A stretch of DNA of 64,000 nucleotides from Micromonospora musae (GTDB lineage Bacteria; Actinomycetota; Actinomycetes; Mycobacteriales; Micromonosporaceae): NCBI RefSeq assembly GCF_003626635.1, contig NZ_RAZT01000007.1:342749-406748 (forward strand), written 5' to 3'. Below, in pieces: positions 8,329 through 16,694 of the stretch (position 1 is the first letter of the stretch; each line of letters starts with the position of its first letter). Under the pieces are notes generated by a model, which saw only the letters and a list, made by a program, of their open reading frames with translations, made no database searches and was not told the origin of the DNA. The position numbers and the translations under genes are program-made.

Positions 8329-11300
8329 CTACGGGTCGAGTGGCTCGACCCAGATGTTGCGGTACTGCACCGGGTTGCCGTGGTCCTGGAGCCGGATGGC
8401 GCCCGTGGCCGGGCCCTCGGGTCGGCTACCGCCGGTCGGGCCGAGCATCTCGACGTCGTCGTGCACGGTGACGCCGTTCCAGACCACCGTCACGCGCGGG
8501 TTCTCCAGCTTGTTGCCGGCCGCGTCGTAGCGCGCCTGCCGGTAGACGATGTCGTACGTCTGCCAGGTCAGCGGTGGCCGCGCCGCGTTCACGTCCGGCG
8601 CCTTCTGCTGGTAGATGGCGGCGGCGTCGTTGGTCTGCGGCGGGTCGATGCCGAACGAGTCCAGCACCTGGATCTCGTAGCGGTCCTGCAGGTACACGCC
8701 GCTGTTGGCGCGCGCCTGCCCGGTCACGTCCGGCGGGTACTGGGGCAGGTTGAACTCCACGTGCAGCCGGAAGTCGCCGAAGGCCTGCACCGTACGCAGG
8801 TCCCCGCCGCGCACCGTCATGGCGCCGTTCGCGACCTCCCACTCGGGCTCGCGCCCGTCGCTGTGCTGCCACTCGGTGAGGTCGCCGCCGCCGTCGAGCA
8901 GGGCGATGCGCTTGCCGTGCGGCCGGACGGCGAGGACGTCGAGGTTCACGTGCCCGGAGTCGGCGGCCTCCTTGCGGTACTCGACCAGGTTGCGCCCCTC
9001 ACGCAGGCGCACGGTGGTGGTGACCGTGCCCCACTCCTCCCAGGTCACCGTGGAGGGGAAGACGGTCTGCTCCACCCGTTGACCGTTGACGTAGAGGCTG
9101 AGCTGCTTCTCGCCCGAGTAGGGGTTCGGGCCGTTGCTGTACCGCATCGCCAGGTCGTACGTGCCGCTCTTGCGGACGTCGACGGAGATCCTGGTCGACG
9201 AGCCGTCCTCGGCGAACCCGGCGGCGAACCCGGCGCCGGAGTAGGCGGCGTGGTCGGTCGCCATGCCGACGCCGACGGTCCGGCCCTCCTCGGCCTCGAA
9301 GAACGTCTGCGGCTGCACCACGCGACCCGGGATCTCGTTGAGCGTGTACCAGGCCTCAGTGTTCCACAGCTCCTCGCCGTCGGCGGAGGAGAACGGACGC
9401 GGCGACCGCACGTGCACCACCCGGTTCTCCTTGAGGCCCGGAATCCGGAGCTTGACGGTGCGGCGGTCGGCCGAGAGCTCGGCCTTGGCCACGTCGAGCG
9501 TCTCCAGGTCGAGCTTCGGGCCGCCGTACTGGCTCGTCGCGCCGTAGCGCCACTGCGTCACCTGGTACGCGTCGGCGAGGTCCTGCGCGGTCTCGGCCGA
9601 CAGCGGCTCGGTGTACTCCAGCTCGAACCCGACGTGCGATGCGCGCATCCGCTTGACCTCGAAGACCGAGGTGCCGTTGGGCGTCAGTTTCTGCAGGCCG
9701 TAGCTGAGCTTGCCCTCCTGGCCCCAGTTGCCGCCCGCGCCGAGGCCACCCAGGTAGAGCGCGCCGTCGGGGCCGAGGGTGACCTCGTTGACGCCGGCCT
9801 CCAGGCCCTGGGTGTGCCGGAACACGGCGCCCTGGTACTGCCCTTCGATCTCCTCTAGGAAGACGCGCTGCAGGCCGCCGTAGGTCACGTCACCGACGAC
9901 CAGCTGTCCCGCGTACGGCCCCTTCTTGAGCAGCACCGGGGTGGACGGCGAGTTACCGATCTCGTTCTGCGGGAGCCAGACGATGGGGCGGGTCACCGGC
10001 TCGTCGTCGAAGGGTCCGGCGGGGGTGGTGTAGTGGTTGTAGAAGGCGCCGTCCTGGATCTCGACCAGCTTGGACGCGGGTAGCCAACCGCCCTGGTTGT
10101 CGGTGACGAGCACCTCGCCGCGCGGACCCCAGCCGATGCCGTTCGGGGTACGCAGCCCGCCGGCCACGTACGTGATCTTGCCGGTCTTCGCGTTCACCTT
10201 GATCGAGGTGCCGCGGTTCGCGGCGGGCTGGGGCACCGTCGTGGCGCCGCCGAGGTCGATGGCGACGGAGAGGTTGAGATAGAAGTACCCGTCCCGGTAG
10301 AGCAGGCCGAACGCGAACTCGTGGAAGTTCTGGCCCCACGGCCAGGTGGCGACCGTCCGCCGGCTGTCCGCGACGCCGTCGCCGTCGGTGTCGCGCAGGG
10401 CGGTCAGCTCATGCTTCTGGCTGACGTAGACGGTGCCGCCGACGACCGCGACGCCCTGGGGCTCGCGCATCCCCTCCGCGAACCGGCGGTAGGTCACCTG
10501 CTCGGGACCGGTCCGGCCGGTGGCGCCCTCCACGACGTAGATCTCGCCGGTCGTGTTGTCGGTGCCACCCCAGGTGGAGACGACCAGGTCGCCGTCTGGC
10601 CTGAAGGCCATGCCGGTGACCTGCGGCTGGAACCCTTCGGGGCGCAGGTCGGTGAGGTTGTAGCCCGGGTGCACCCGGTCGAGCGGCATGCCGTCGCCGG
10701 CCGAGTCGGAGGCTCCCTCGCAGTACTTCCAGCCGGGCGCGGTCACCCGCACGACGCCCGCGTCGGTGCTCAGCGCGGAGGCCGGCACGAGCTCGAAGGT
10801 GTCCGCGCCGGGAACACGCCACTCCAGCCGCAGCACCTGGCCGCCGCCGTTGTCGAAGAGCTCGGCGAAGAGCGGGTGCAGCCCGGCGGCCAGGTCGACG
10901 CTGCCCTCCTTGGAGGTCTCGCCGTGCAGGCCGTCGTGGTCGACGACGACCTGGTCACCGATCGTCAGGCGGGACCCGTCGTCGCTGGTGAGCCGGAACG
11001 TGTACGTCCCGTCGACGGGCACCGTGAGGTTGGCGATGGCGTGGCTGATGAACCGGTCGGAGAGCCCGAACTCGTCAGTGGTGGTCCAGTTGATCTGCGG
11101 CATCAGCTTGTCGACGTTCGGGGTCTGCGCGGGCTTGAGGGTGCACAGCGCCGACAACGGCGCGCCCATGTCGTACGACCGCAGGGTGACACCGGGTTCC
11201 TGTGGAGGTACGTCGGCGGTGCCGGGTGCGGCGGTGGCCGGGGTGACAGGGGCTGTGGCGAGCAGGGTCGCCAGAGCGGCACCCACGGTGGTGAGCACGG

Positions 11301-11337
11301 CGCGACGGCGATACCGCCATCGGTTCGGTCCGGTCAT
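8329..11337 (-). CDS. Secreted multidomain protein: PA14, beta-propeller, carbohydrate-binding module, DUF1080
   Basis: 1002 residues. Signal peptide with Arg-rich start (WRYRRR) and AATLLATAPVTPATA-type cleavage region. A PA14-like domain (about 60-195; FRLTSDDGSRL, VDHDGLHG) is followed by an NHL/sorbosone-dehydrogenase-like beta-propeller (about 215-560; GYNLTDLRPEGFQPQVTGMA, GLRTPNGIGWG). Then come a CBM6/35-like module (about 675-795; FEAEEG, WGTVTTTVRL) and a C-terminal DUF1080 (3-keto-disaccharide hydrolase family, about 800-1000; NSGVYLQDRYEIQVLDS). Probably an extracellular carbohydrate-active protein, substrate unknown. Monocistronic, preceded by an AT-rich promoter region. Confidence 0.82.
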   Translation of the reverse strand: MTGPNRWRYRRRAVLTTVGAALATLLATAPVTPATAAPGTADVPPQEPGVTLRSYDMGAPLSALCTLKPAQTPNVDKLMPQINWTTTDEFGLSDRFISHAIANLTVPVDGTYTFRLTSDDGSRLTIGDQVVVDHDGLHGETSKEGSVDLAAGLHPLFAELFDNGGGQVLRLEWRVPGADTFELVPASALSTDAGVVRVTAPGWKYCEGASDSAGDGMPLDRVHPGYNLTDLRPEGFQPQVTGMAFRPDGDLVVSTWGGTDNTTGEIYVVEGATGRTGPEQVTYRRFAEGMREPQGVAVVGGTVYVSQKHELTALRDTDGDGVADSRRTVATWPWGQNFHEFAFGLLYRDGYFYLNLSVAIDLGGATTVPQPAANRGTSIKVNAKTGKITYVAGGLRTPNGIGWGPRGEVLVTDNQGGWLPASKLVEIQDGAFYNHYTTPAGPFDDEPVTRPIVWLPQNEIGNSPSTPVLLKKGPYAGQLVVGDVTYGGLQRVFLEEIEGQYQGAVFRHTQGLEAGVNEVTLGPDGALYLGGLGAGGNWGQEGKLSYGLQKLTPNGTSVFEVKRMRASHVGFELEYTEPLSAETAQDLADAYQVTQWRYGATSQYGGPKLDLETLDVAKAELSADRRTVKLRIPGLKENRVVHVRSPRPFSSADGEELWNTEAWYTLNEIPGRVVQPQTFFEAEEGRTVGVGMATDHAAYSGAGFAAGFAEDGSSTRISVDVRKSGTYDLAMRYSNGPNPYSGEKQLSLYVNGQRVEQTVFPSTVTWEEWGTVTTTVRLREGRNLVEYRKEAADSGHVNLDVLAVRPHGKRIALLDGGGDLTEWQHSDGREPEWEVANGAMTVRGGDLRTVQAFGDFRLHVEFNLPQYPPDVTGQARANSGVYLQDRYEIQVLDSFGIDPPQTNDAAAIYQQKAPDVNAARPPLTWQTYDIVYRQARYDAAGNKLENPRVTVVWNGVTVHDDVEMLGPTGGSRPEGPATGAIRLQDHGNPVQYRNIWVEPLDP

Positions 11338-11448
11338 CGGTCCTCCGAGCTGGGTACGGGTCCCGGCCGGGGAGAAGCCGTCGTCCCACTTTCTCCCGCC
11401 GGGGTGGGCAGATCGATCTCGCGAGACGAAAGATCGATCGCCGACGTT

Positions 11449-11510
11449 ATCACTTTAGATATATGCATGGAAACTTTTAAATTAATGCACGAAAGCTTCC
11501 GATCGTTCGT
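11449..11510 (-). promoter_or_regulatory. AT-rich promoter island upstream of the secreted carbohydrate protein
   Basis: A roughly 60-base stretch rich in A/T inside GC-rich DNA, starting about 110 bases upstream of the large secreted gene. It holds TTTAAATTAA, ATATATGCAT and a LacI-operator-like GGAAGCTTTC on the minus strand. Just downstream are the 8-bp palindrome CTCGCGAG and two copies of GATCGATC. The region from the gene start to the CHY gene (about 435 bases) otherwise holds only the hairpin listed next. Confidence 0.4.
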
Positions 11511-11587
11511 CGGCATCGGGACCCGCCGTGCGGGCGGGATCGGCCCATCGAGCGCGTGCCGGGTCGGGCCGAAGCGAGCGGTTGATC

Positions 11588-11655
11588 GACTCGCCTTCCC
11601 TGAAGTCGGGGTGTCCGAGGCGGGCGGATACCCCGACTTCAAGGAAGGCGAGTTG
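11588..11655. repeat. Long imperfect inverted repeat (24-bp arms)
   Basis: Left arm begins GACTCGCCTTCC and ends GTCGGGG. The right arm is its reverse complement with one internal mismatch and one at the base, around a loop of about 19 bases. It would form a very stable hairpin. It lies between divergent genes, so a simple terminator role is odd. It may be a dispersed intergenic palindromic element. No T tract follows. Confidence 0.6.
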
Positions 11656-11775
11656 ACCTCCGGCGGCGGGCGAGAACTAGGCTGCCGGGGCGGGTCGCCG
11701 TCCCACGCCCGGTGCGAGTGCGGGCCGGCGGCGACACCACCGAAGCGGACATCCATTCACGGGAGCGCGCAAGTC

Positions 11776-12090
11776 GTGCAGATCCACGGCAAGACCGTCG
11801 ACGACCAGACCCGGTGCGTCCACTACGCCACGCCCGTGGACGTCATCGCGATCAAGTTCGCCTGCTGCCTGCGCTACTACCCGTGCCACCTCTGCCACGA
11901 GGAGACGACCGACCATCCCGCGAGTCAGTGGCCTCTCGACCAGCGCGGGCAGCGCGCGGTGCTCTGCGGCGTCTGCCGTAGCGAGCTGACCATCGACGAG
12001 TACCTCGCGGTCGACTCCTGCCCGAGCTGCGACGCGCTGTTCAACGAGCGCTGCCGGCTGCACACCCACCTCTATTTCCAGGTGCGGTGA
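11776..12090 (+). CDS. CHY zinc-finger protein
   Basis: 104 residues beginning at a GTG (QIHGKTVDDQTRC). Cys and His are spaced as in the CHY zinc-finger family: TRCVHY, CCLRYYPCHLCHEE, LCGVCRSEL, SCPSCDALFNERCRLH. The last part is the short Cys/His tail typical of stand-alone bacterial members. The family binds zinc; its bacterial role is not established. GGGAG lies about 13 bases before the start. The frame is open far upstream, but that part is antisense to the secreted protein gene and is rejected. Confidence 0.82.
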   Translation: MQIHGKTVDDQTRCVHYATPVDVIAIKFACCLRYYPCHLCHEETTDHPASQWPLDQRGQRAVLCGVCRSELTIDEYLAVDSCPSCDALFNERCRLHTHLYFQVR

Positions 12091-12341
12091 CCGGCGAGGC
12101 CCGACCTGGGCGCCACGTCACACGTGCCGGGCTAGCGCCCTGACCACGATCGGTGTCGGTGTCGGTGGCGCCCGTCGATACGTACGCCGGCCGACGTCGC
12201 CCGCGGCAACTGGGCGAATCGGGGTCCGTGTGCTTTGGGCCTCGCCGTGGGCTGGGAGAACGGCTCCAGCTGGCGTGGCTGAACGTCGGCCACTCCCTGC
12301 CACCTCGGGTGAACACCCAGGTCGCTAGACTAGGCCCTCGC

Positions 12342-12417
12342 GCCCTCGTAGCTCAGGGGATAGAGCATCGGTTTCCTAAACCGTGTGTCGCAGGTTCGAA
12401 TCCTGCCGGGGGCACCA
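12342..12417 (+). tRNA. tRNA-Arg (CCT)
   Basis: Full cloverleaf with encoded CCA. The acceptor arm GCCCTCG pairs with CGGGGGC (one G-T pair), the D arm contains GCTCAGGGGATAGAGC, the anticodon loop TTCCTAA has anticodon CCT, and the T arm is GCAGG-TTCGAAT-CCTGC. The outermost anticodon-stem pair is a T-T mismatch. Its 3' half is the attachment site of a decayed integrated element immediately downstream. Confidence 0.95.
12373..12416 (+). repeat. att repeat, copy 1 (within tRNA-Arg)
   Basis: 44 bases from TTCCTAAACC to GGGGGCACC, identical base for base to the copy ending the element. It spans the anticodon loop, variable loop, T arm and acceptor 3' strand. Confidence 0.85.
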
Positions 12418-12441
12418 GGTCACAGCCTTGATTACCGATCA

Positions 12442-12792
12442 CTATTCCGCCTTCCGGGGCTTGCGTGCCCGCTGCGTGCCCGATCGCCTCGCGGCCTTCG
12501 ACCGGCTCGCGTCCAGGTGCTCAGCGACCTCGGCGTCTCGGCCATCGACGGCGCGGGCGTAGTGACGAGTCGTGACGCTGGCGTTGGCGTGCCCGAGCCG
12601 ACGAGCCGCCACCAGGACGCCGTGCGAGTCAGCGACCCAGCTCGCGTGGGTGGCCCGCAGATCATGAGGAGTCACGTCGCCCAACCCGGCCGACCGCAAG
12701 GCGACGTCAAGGCGGCCCGCAAGCGGGCCGCGCCGGCCCGGCCCCGGCCTGCTGGCGACCTCCGGCCGGCATCGGCCGGGCCGGCCGGCCAC
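12442..12792 (-). pseudogene. Tyrosine recombinase/integrase, C-terminal fragment
   Basis: The last 85-90 residues are a clear phage integrase C-terminus: HDLRATHASW (second catalytic Arg and preceding His), RRLGHANASVTTRHY (His and the nucleophile Tyr) and a basic tail. The upstream part of the frame is low-complexity GPR-rich sequence with no integrase resemblance, and the first catalytic Arg box is missing. The gene has therefore lost its N-terminal two thirds. It ends 24 bases from the tRNA. This fragment cannot be active by itself. Confidence 0.75.
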
Positions 12793-13080
12793 GCTGGCGG
12801 AACACCAAGGGCATGAAGCGCTGAGGAGGGACGATCGCGATCGGGGTTGCTCCCCGTCGACGCTGGGGCGATCGGCTGCCGCGCAGCAGAGCTGCTTGCC
12901 TCCGGACTCTCGTGGGCACTGCCTGCGGCTCGATGACGACGAGGACCAGGACGTGACCCATCCCCCCGGGTGCCCGATCCTCTACGCCACCCGCCCGGCG
13001 TCAAGGGCGCTGCGCGTCGGCACGCCGATGGCCTACGGCCACCCTTGACCCCGCGCGGGCGCCGCAGTCCTTGGCACCTA
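12793..13080. other. Non-coding remnant inside the tRNA-Arg element
   Basis: About 290 bases with no convincing reading frame, tRNA or hairpin of note. Likely the scar of the deletion that removed the integrase N-terminus and other element genes. Confidence 0.4.
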
Positions 13081-13551
13081 TCAGGGGGATGGGGGCAGAC
13101 TGGCGGCAACCGCCTCGCGAACTGCGCGCTCGTACTGGTTCCGCCGGAACACAAATGGACCAAAGTCCCCATAGTCGCGCTTGGGGCGGTAGGGCTGGGA
13201 GAAGCCGCGCCACATCACCGAGTCCTCAGCAGTAATCACCTGGGCTTCCAGAGGCCAGCAGCCGACCTCGCCACAGTCGCAACCGAGTAGGGCGATCAAG
13301 CCTTTCCCGGAGTAGGCGGAGTCCGGTCGTCCGGTGAGGTAGGCACCCAGGTCACCGAAGTTGAAGTGATCGAGAATGATCCCGGCATACGTGCCGGGCA
13401 CATCGTGGCCGGCCGCGTGCTCGAAGCCCGAGACCAGGTCCACCAGGCTCACGTTGTCGACGTACGGCAATAATTCGCGTGCCGGGTCGGGACCCTGGCC
13501 CCACGGACGGACCTCAAAGCGAACCTTGCGAATCAGCGGGTGAGTTGGCAC
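13081..13551 (-). CDS. Conserved hypothetical protein
   Basis: 156 residues from the GTG chosen here. It has a compact conserved look: RFEVRPWGQGPDP, DNVSLVDLVSGFE, LDHFNFGDLGAYLTG, LLGCDCGEVGCWPLEA, WRGFSQPYR and FGPFVFRRNQYERAV. The CDCGEVGCWP motif suggests a metal site or disulphide cluster. I recognise it as an uncharacterised actinobacterial family without assigned function. The frame is open upstream to a TTG 32 codons earlier, but the added residues look unlike the family. Inside the element remnant, possibly cargo. Confidence 0.6.
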   Translation of the reverse strand: MPTHPLIRKVRFEVRPWGQGPDPARELLPYVDNVSLVDLVSGFEHAAGHDVPGTYAGIILDHFNFGDLGAYLTGRPDSAYSGKGLIALLGCDCGEVGCWPLEAQVITAEDSVMWRGFSQPYRPKRDYGDFGPFVFRRNQYERAVREAVAASLPPSP

Positions 13552-13733
13552 AAGGCCCAAGTCTGCCGCACAGCCGCCGGGCCATCCGTGGGCCAGTAAC
13601 CGTGGCACGCAGCGGGCACGAGAGGGCACGAGACGCAACCAGGCCAACCGCCGACCGCAGGCGTTTCGGACATCACGACTGCTTGAGCACGCTCTTCCAA
13701 ACTGACGGTACGGATACGCGACGCGTACGTACC

Positions 13734-13955
13734 ATGTCGCTCATGATCGTGTCGGAACTCCAGGAGTGGTTGTCGCAGCAGAATCCCCACTCACCCGTCT
13801 CCATCATGGGCATCGCCGATTGTGGCGCGTCGGTGCAGGAGTGGGACATCAACCTCGGCACAGGGCAAGGGCCAAGCGACGACATCGATGAAGTCTTCAT
13901 CTCGTGGGTCCATACGCCAGAAGCCGAAGCGCGCTACGAGACGCAGAAGCACTGA
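13734..13955 (+). CDS. Small hypothetical protein
   Basis: 73 residues, acidic (MIVSELQEWLSQQ at the start, then VSIMGIADCGASVQEWDINLG and an acidic tail). A second ATG lies three codons in. It resembles short proteins often carried on actinobacterial phages and integrative elements, but I do not recognise a domain. It sits between the conserved hypothetical gene and the distal att repeat. Codon use is less GC-biased than its neighbours, consistent with transfer. Confidence 0.45.
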   Translation: MSLMIVSELQEWLSQQNPHSPVSIMGIADCGASVQEWDINLGTGQGPSDDIDEVFISWVHTPEAEARYETQKH

Positions 13956-14108
13956 GGTTGTACAGCCATGGGACTGCGGCGTGCGCGTCGCGTGCCCGAT
14001 GGGGCGGGACCCGAGGGTCAACGGCGGTCAGCTCCTGGACGTGGCGGCCGGTATGGCGGCGCAGGTCAAGCCAGGTCGCTGCCGTGCGACCGCCGGCCGT
14101 GTCCACAC

Positions 14109-14152
14109 TTCCTAAACCGTGTGTCGCAGGTTCGAATCCTGCCGGGGGCACC
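14109..14152 (+). repeat. att repeat, copy 2 (distal end of the element)
   Basis: Exact 44-base copy of the tRNA-Arg 3' half. It lacks the D arm and 5' acceptor strand, so it is not a working tRNA. It marks the far junction of the integrated element. Confidence 0.85.
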
Positions 14153-14412
14153 TCGAAGATCAGCAAAAACGTCACCTGGCCAGCCGGAATTCTTCCCGGT
14201 CGATGTGATCTCGTAGGCAGTCGTAGGCCGCCTGTAGCCACCGTTTGTCGCCGGTCGTGCAAAATACGTGCAATGATCTTGAGGCTCTGCGGTGCAGTGT
14301 TTGCGCAACTCAGACGGCGCAAAACGGGGAGAAGCCGCAGCGTCAGCCACGGCCTCTAGCGCAATACCGGTGATCAACCTAGCCGCCGTCCGGGCGAGTG
14401 GTGGAGATCTGG
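14153..14412. other. Gene-free stretch after the distal att site
   Basis: About 260 bases with lower GC than the surroundings. It contains two copies of GTCGTAGGC a few bases apart and no supportable reading frame. Confidence 0.35.
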
Positions 14413-15129
14413 TCATACGGCAACGGGAAGTACCTCGATCCAGCAGTCCTCGACCCCGGACGCGTACAGGGCCCGAGCCTCCTCGGCGTCTTCTTCGGTC
14501 AAGAACACCCCGACTCCGGACACCGTCCGCCCGTCTGCCCGGTCGTATCTGGCCATCAGGACGAAGACGTGACGGTGTCGCTCCCGGCGGCGTGGTGGGT
14601 ATTCATCGGCCCGCAGGGCGTTCAGCAGTTCTTGAGCCGGGGCCATGTCGAGGCCCGCGCCTACCCCGTGGAGTGGAGTGAGGTTCCATCGGTCGCCCGG
14701 CAGAATGCCGCCACCGAAGAAACTCTGCTGCATGCGCGGGAGAACGCCTTCATGCCAACCCACGGCCATGCTGACCACATAGTCGGGCTGGTGCAGGTCC
14801 GGGCTCTGCAACATGAAGACGTGCAGTCCCTTCCAGTCGACGCCGGGTAGCGACGCCTTGACGTGCTCGGCTTCGTTTGAGTCCGCGCACCGGATCACCA
14901 GGCCCCTGAGCGAGCCTCGTAGCTTTACGGCTTCGACCGGTTTGAAGAGGACGTCGATCGTCGTCTCGGGGCCAGCTTGGTCGTCGTCACCGTAAACGGG
15001 TTCGCTACGTAACAGGAGCTGACCGTGACTGGCTGAGTAGGCCATGAGGTGGAACCAGCGGTCACTGCGAAAGAGTTCCCTGCCAGGTGGTAGCTCATGA
15101 TCCCTGTTGAACCAGCCCGCTGTGGTCAT
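14413..15129 (-). CDS. Hypothetical protein, actinobacterial family
   Basis: 238 residues from the ATG of MTTAGWFNRDHELPPG. Visible conserved-looking parts are LFRSDRWFHLMAYSASHGQLLLRS, IDVLFKPVEAVKLR, GLVIRCA and a C-terminal VFLTEEDAEEARALY helix. No catalytic motif or membrane segment. I have the impression of a family common near mobile DNA in actinobacteria, without known function. The frame also has an ATG 25 codons upstream that overlaps the stop of the neighbouring integrase fragment (ATGA). That longer start is possible, but its residues look non-conserved. Confidence 0.6.
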   Translation of the reverse strand: MTTAGWFNRDHELPPGRELFRSDRWFHLMAYSASHGQLLLRSEPVYGDDDQAGPETTIDVLFKPVEAVKLRGSLRGLVIRCADSNEAEHVKASLPGVDWKGLHVFMLQSPDLHQPDYVVSMAVGWHEGVLPRMQQSFFGGGILPGDRWNLTPLHGVGAGLDMAPAQELLNALRADEYPPRRRERHRHVFVLMARYDRADGRTVSGVGVFLTEEDAEEARALYASGVEDCWIEVLPVAV

Positions 15130-15200
15130 TGTGCGAGACCCCGATCCGGCGAAGGACGTCGCAGCGCTCGCCCCGACGTCCCGCACCCTACTGGTGATCG

Positions 15201-15575
15201 TCATGCGGACCGCGCCGCCTCGATCCGTTCGTTCATCCGGCTCCGGTCACCGTCGATGCACTTCGCGTACACCTTGAGCAGCACGTCCACCGAGTGACCG
15301 GCCCGCTCGGCGACCTCCGGTGCTGGTAGGCCCGCGTTCAGCCAGAGGGACACCCCGGCGTGCCGCAGGTCGTACGGGCGCCCGGCCAGGGGAGAGGCCG
15401 CCCGGTCCGGAGGCAGGCTCAGGATCCGTGCCTCCTCCCAGACACGGGAGTACGTCGAGGATGCCACCATGTCGGCAACGAGCTCATGTAACTGAGAGGT
15501 CTCAGCGATGTGTGGCGCTGGCAAGCGTCGTTGCTTCTTGATGGAGAGCAGTGATCGCCCGTGCCGCTTCAACAT
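15201..15575 (-). pseudogene. Second tyrosine recombinase, C-terminal fragment
   Basis: The last 95 residues match the end of an integrase: STYSRVWEEAR, RPYDLRHAGVSLWLNAG (Arg and His box), EVAERAGHSVDVLLKVYAK (His and Tyr box) and a charged tail. Before ASSTYSRVW the frame turns to unrelated sequence, so a frameshift or deletion has removed the rest. It differs from the first fragment and lies outside the 44-bp repeats, suggesting a second, older insertion at this locus. Confidence 0.7.
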
Positions 15576-15651
15576 CCGAGCCGATCGCCGGGCCGGTCCC
15601 CTGTTCGCGCGCTGGTGCGTCTAGGCCCACCACATGCTTGACGGATCCGTT

Positions 15652-15918
15652 TCAGGACGTCTCGACCAGCCCAGCGCGACATCGCTCGACCTGCTCGGCG
15701 ACCTTCCCCACGAACCAGCGCATCACCTCGTATGGAATGTCGCGCGCATCAGAGCTATGAACGTGAATCACCGACTCCTGAGTCGGATCCTCGTCAGGCA
15801 CTACTGCGACAAGAAAGGCCGGTCCGGGCAGACGGGTGACAGCGTCCGCCTCGCTGAGCTCCAAGCACCAGGCGTCCACGTCATACGCGAAACTGCACCG
15901 CGTATTGAGCCCCGGCAT
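15652..15918 (-). pseudogene. Short fragment of a hypothetical (DUF4365-like) protein
   Basis: 88 codons with some protein character: YDVDAWCLELSEADAV, LPGPAFLVAVVPDED, and ARDIPYEVMRWFVGKV. The LPGPAFLVVVV-like strand reminds me of DUF4365 proteins, but the piece is much shorter than that family. The frame is open further upstream only as antisense of the NUDIX gene. It may be a truncated remnant in this decayed region. Confidence 0.35.
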
Positions 15919-16089
15919 GCTCCAAGTTCTCGGCCACGGCAAGACCGTACAGTCGCCCGTACAGCAAGGCTCTCCCCAGACGTCGACATCGCGCGACGAC
16001 GGCGGACGGGCTTGGCACTGGTTGGCTCGATCTAGATTCCCCGCCGACATCTGGTGCTCGACCGAGGGTGTCGCATCTAGGCTGCCACG

Positions 16090-16554
16090 GTGACGGTCGA
16101 TGAGATGCCACCCGTGGCAACTCCACGCGTGGCCGCTGGTGCCCTCTTCTTCAACGACGAAGGTCACGTGCTCCTCGTACGCCCCAGCTACAAGCGGCAC
16201 TGGGAGATCCCCGGCGGCTTCGTCGAGCCGGGCGAGTCGCCGCGAGCCGCCTGTCTGCGCGAGGTCGAGGAGGAGCTCGGCCTCACGGTCGTGCTCGGCG
16301 CCATGCTGGTCGTCGACTGGGCGCCCGCCCAGCACGAGGGCGACAAGCTGCTCTTCATCTTCGATGCCGGAACGTTGACCGCCGAGCAGGAACGCGGCAT
16401 CCGCTTCGCGGACGGCGAGCTCACCGAGTGGCGCTACGTGCCGCCGCACGAGCTCGACGAGCATGGTCCGGCGCGGCTGGCCCGTCGGATCCGTGCCGCG
16501 ATCGCCGCGCGTAGCGGTGGCTCCACGTACGCCGAGCACGGCAACGCCGTCTAG
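16090..16554 (+). CDS. NUDIX hydrolase
   Basis: 154 residues with the complete NUDIX box (GGFVEPGE-x7-REVEEELGL) at about residues 38-60, preceded by the usual KRHWEIP strand. These enzymes split nucleoside diphosphates linked to another moiety, and the substrate cannot be read. The GTG start gives an N-terminus of MTVDEMPPVA; an ATG five codons in is an alternative. It stands at the right edge of the accessory region and runs alone. Confidence 0.87.
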   Translation: MTVDEMPPVATPRVAAGALFFNDEGHVLLVRPSYKRHWEIPGGFVEPGESPRAACLREVEEELGLTVVLGAMLVVDWAPAQHEGDKLLFIFDAGTLTAEQERGIRFADGELTEWRYVPPHELDEHGPARLARRIRAAIAARSGGSTYAEHGNAV

Positions 16555-16694
16555 CGGAGCCGCGCTCGGCTGGTGCGGAGCAGGCGGGGAGCCCCGCGCG
16601 GGAGATCGTCCGCCGGGGCCGAGGGTGGGGGCTACGCCGGTTCCGCTGATCGCGCCCGACCCGACGAAGTATCGAGCCGGGCGCGTCGAGCGAG

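Larger units (their letters stand above)
12373..14152. mobile_element. Remnant integrative element at tRNA-Arg
   Basis: A segment of about 1.7 kb bounded by two perfect 44-bp copies of the tRNA-Arg 3' half. The first is inside the intact tRNA and the second is at the distal end. Next to the tRNA lies a truncated tyrosine recombinase pointing towards it, the usual arrangement of tRNA-integrated elements. Inside are a conserved hypothetical gene and one small ORF; replication or transfer genes are missing. I read this as a heavily deleted integrative element or prophage. Confidence 0.75.

Noticed and set aside
14109..14152. Second tRNA-Arg
   Set aside because: Only the 3' half is present; it is the duplicated attachment core.
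15919..16539. Minus-strand frame opposite the NUDIX gene
   Set aside because: Antisense of a complete NUDIX box; only the part beyond the NUDIX gene has any protein-like character.
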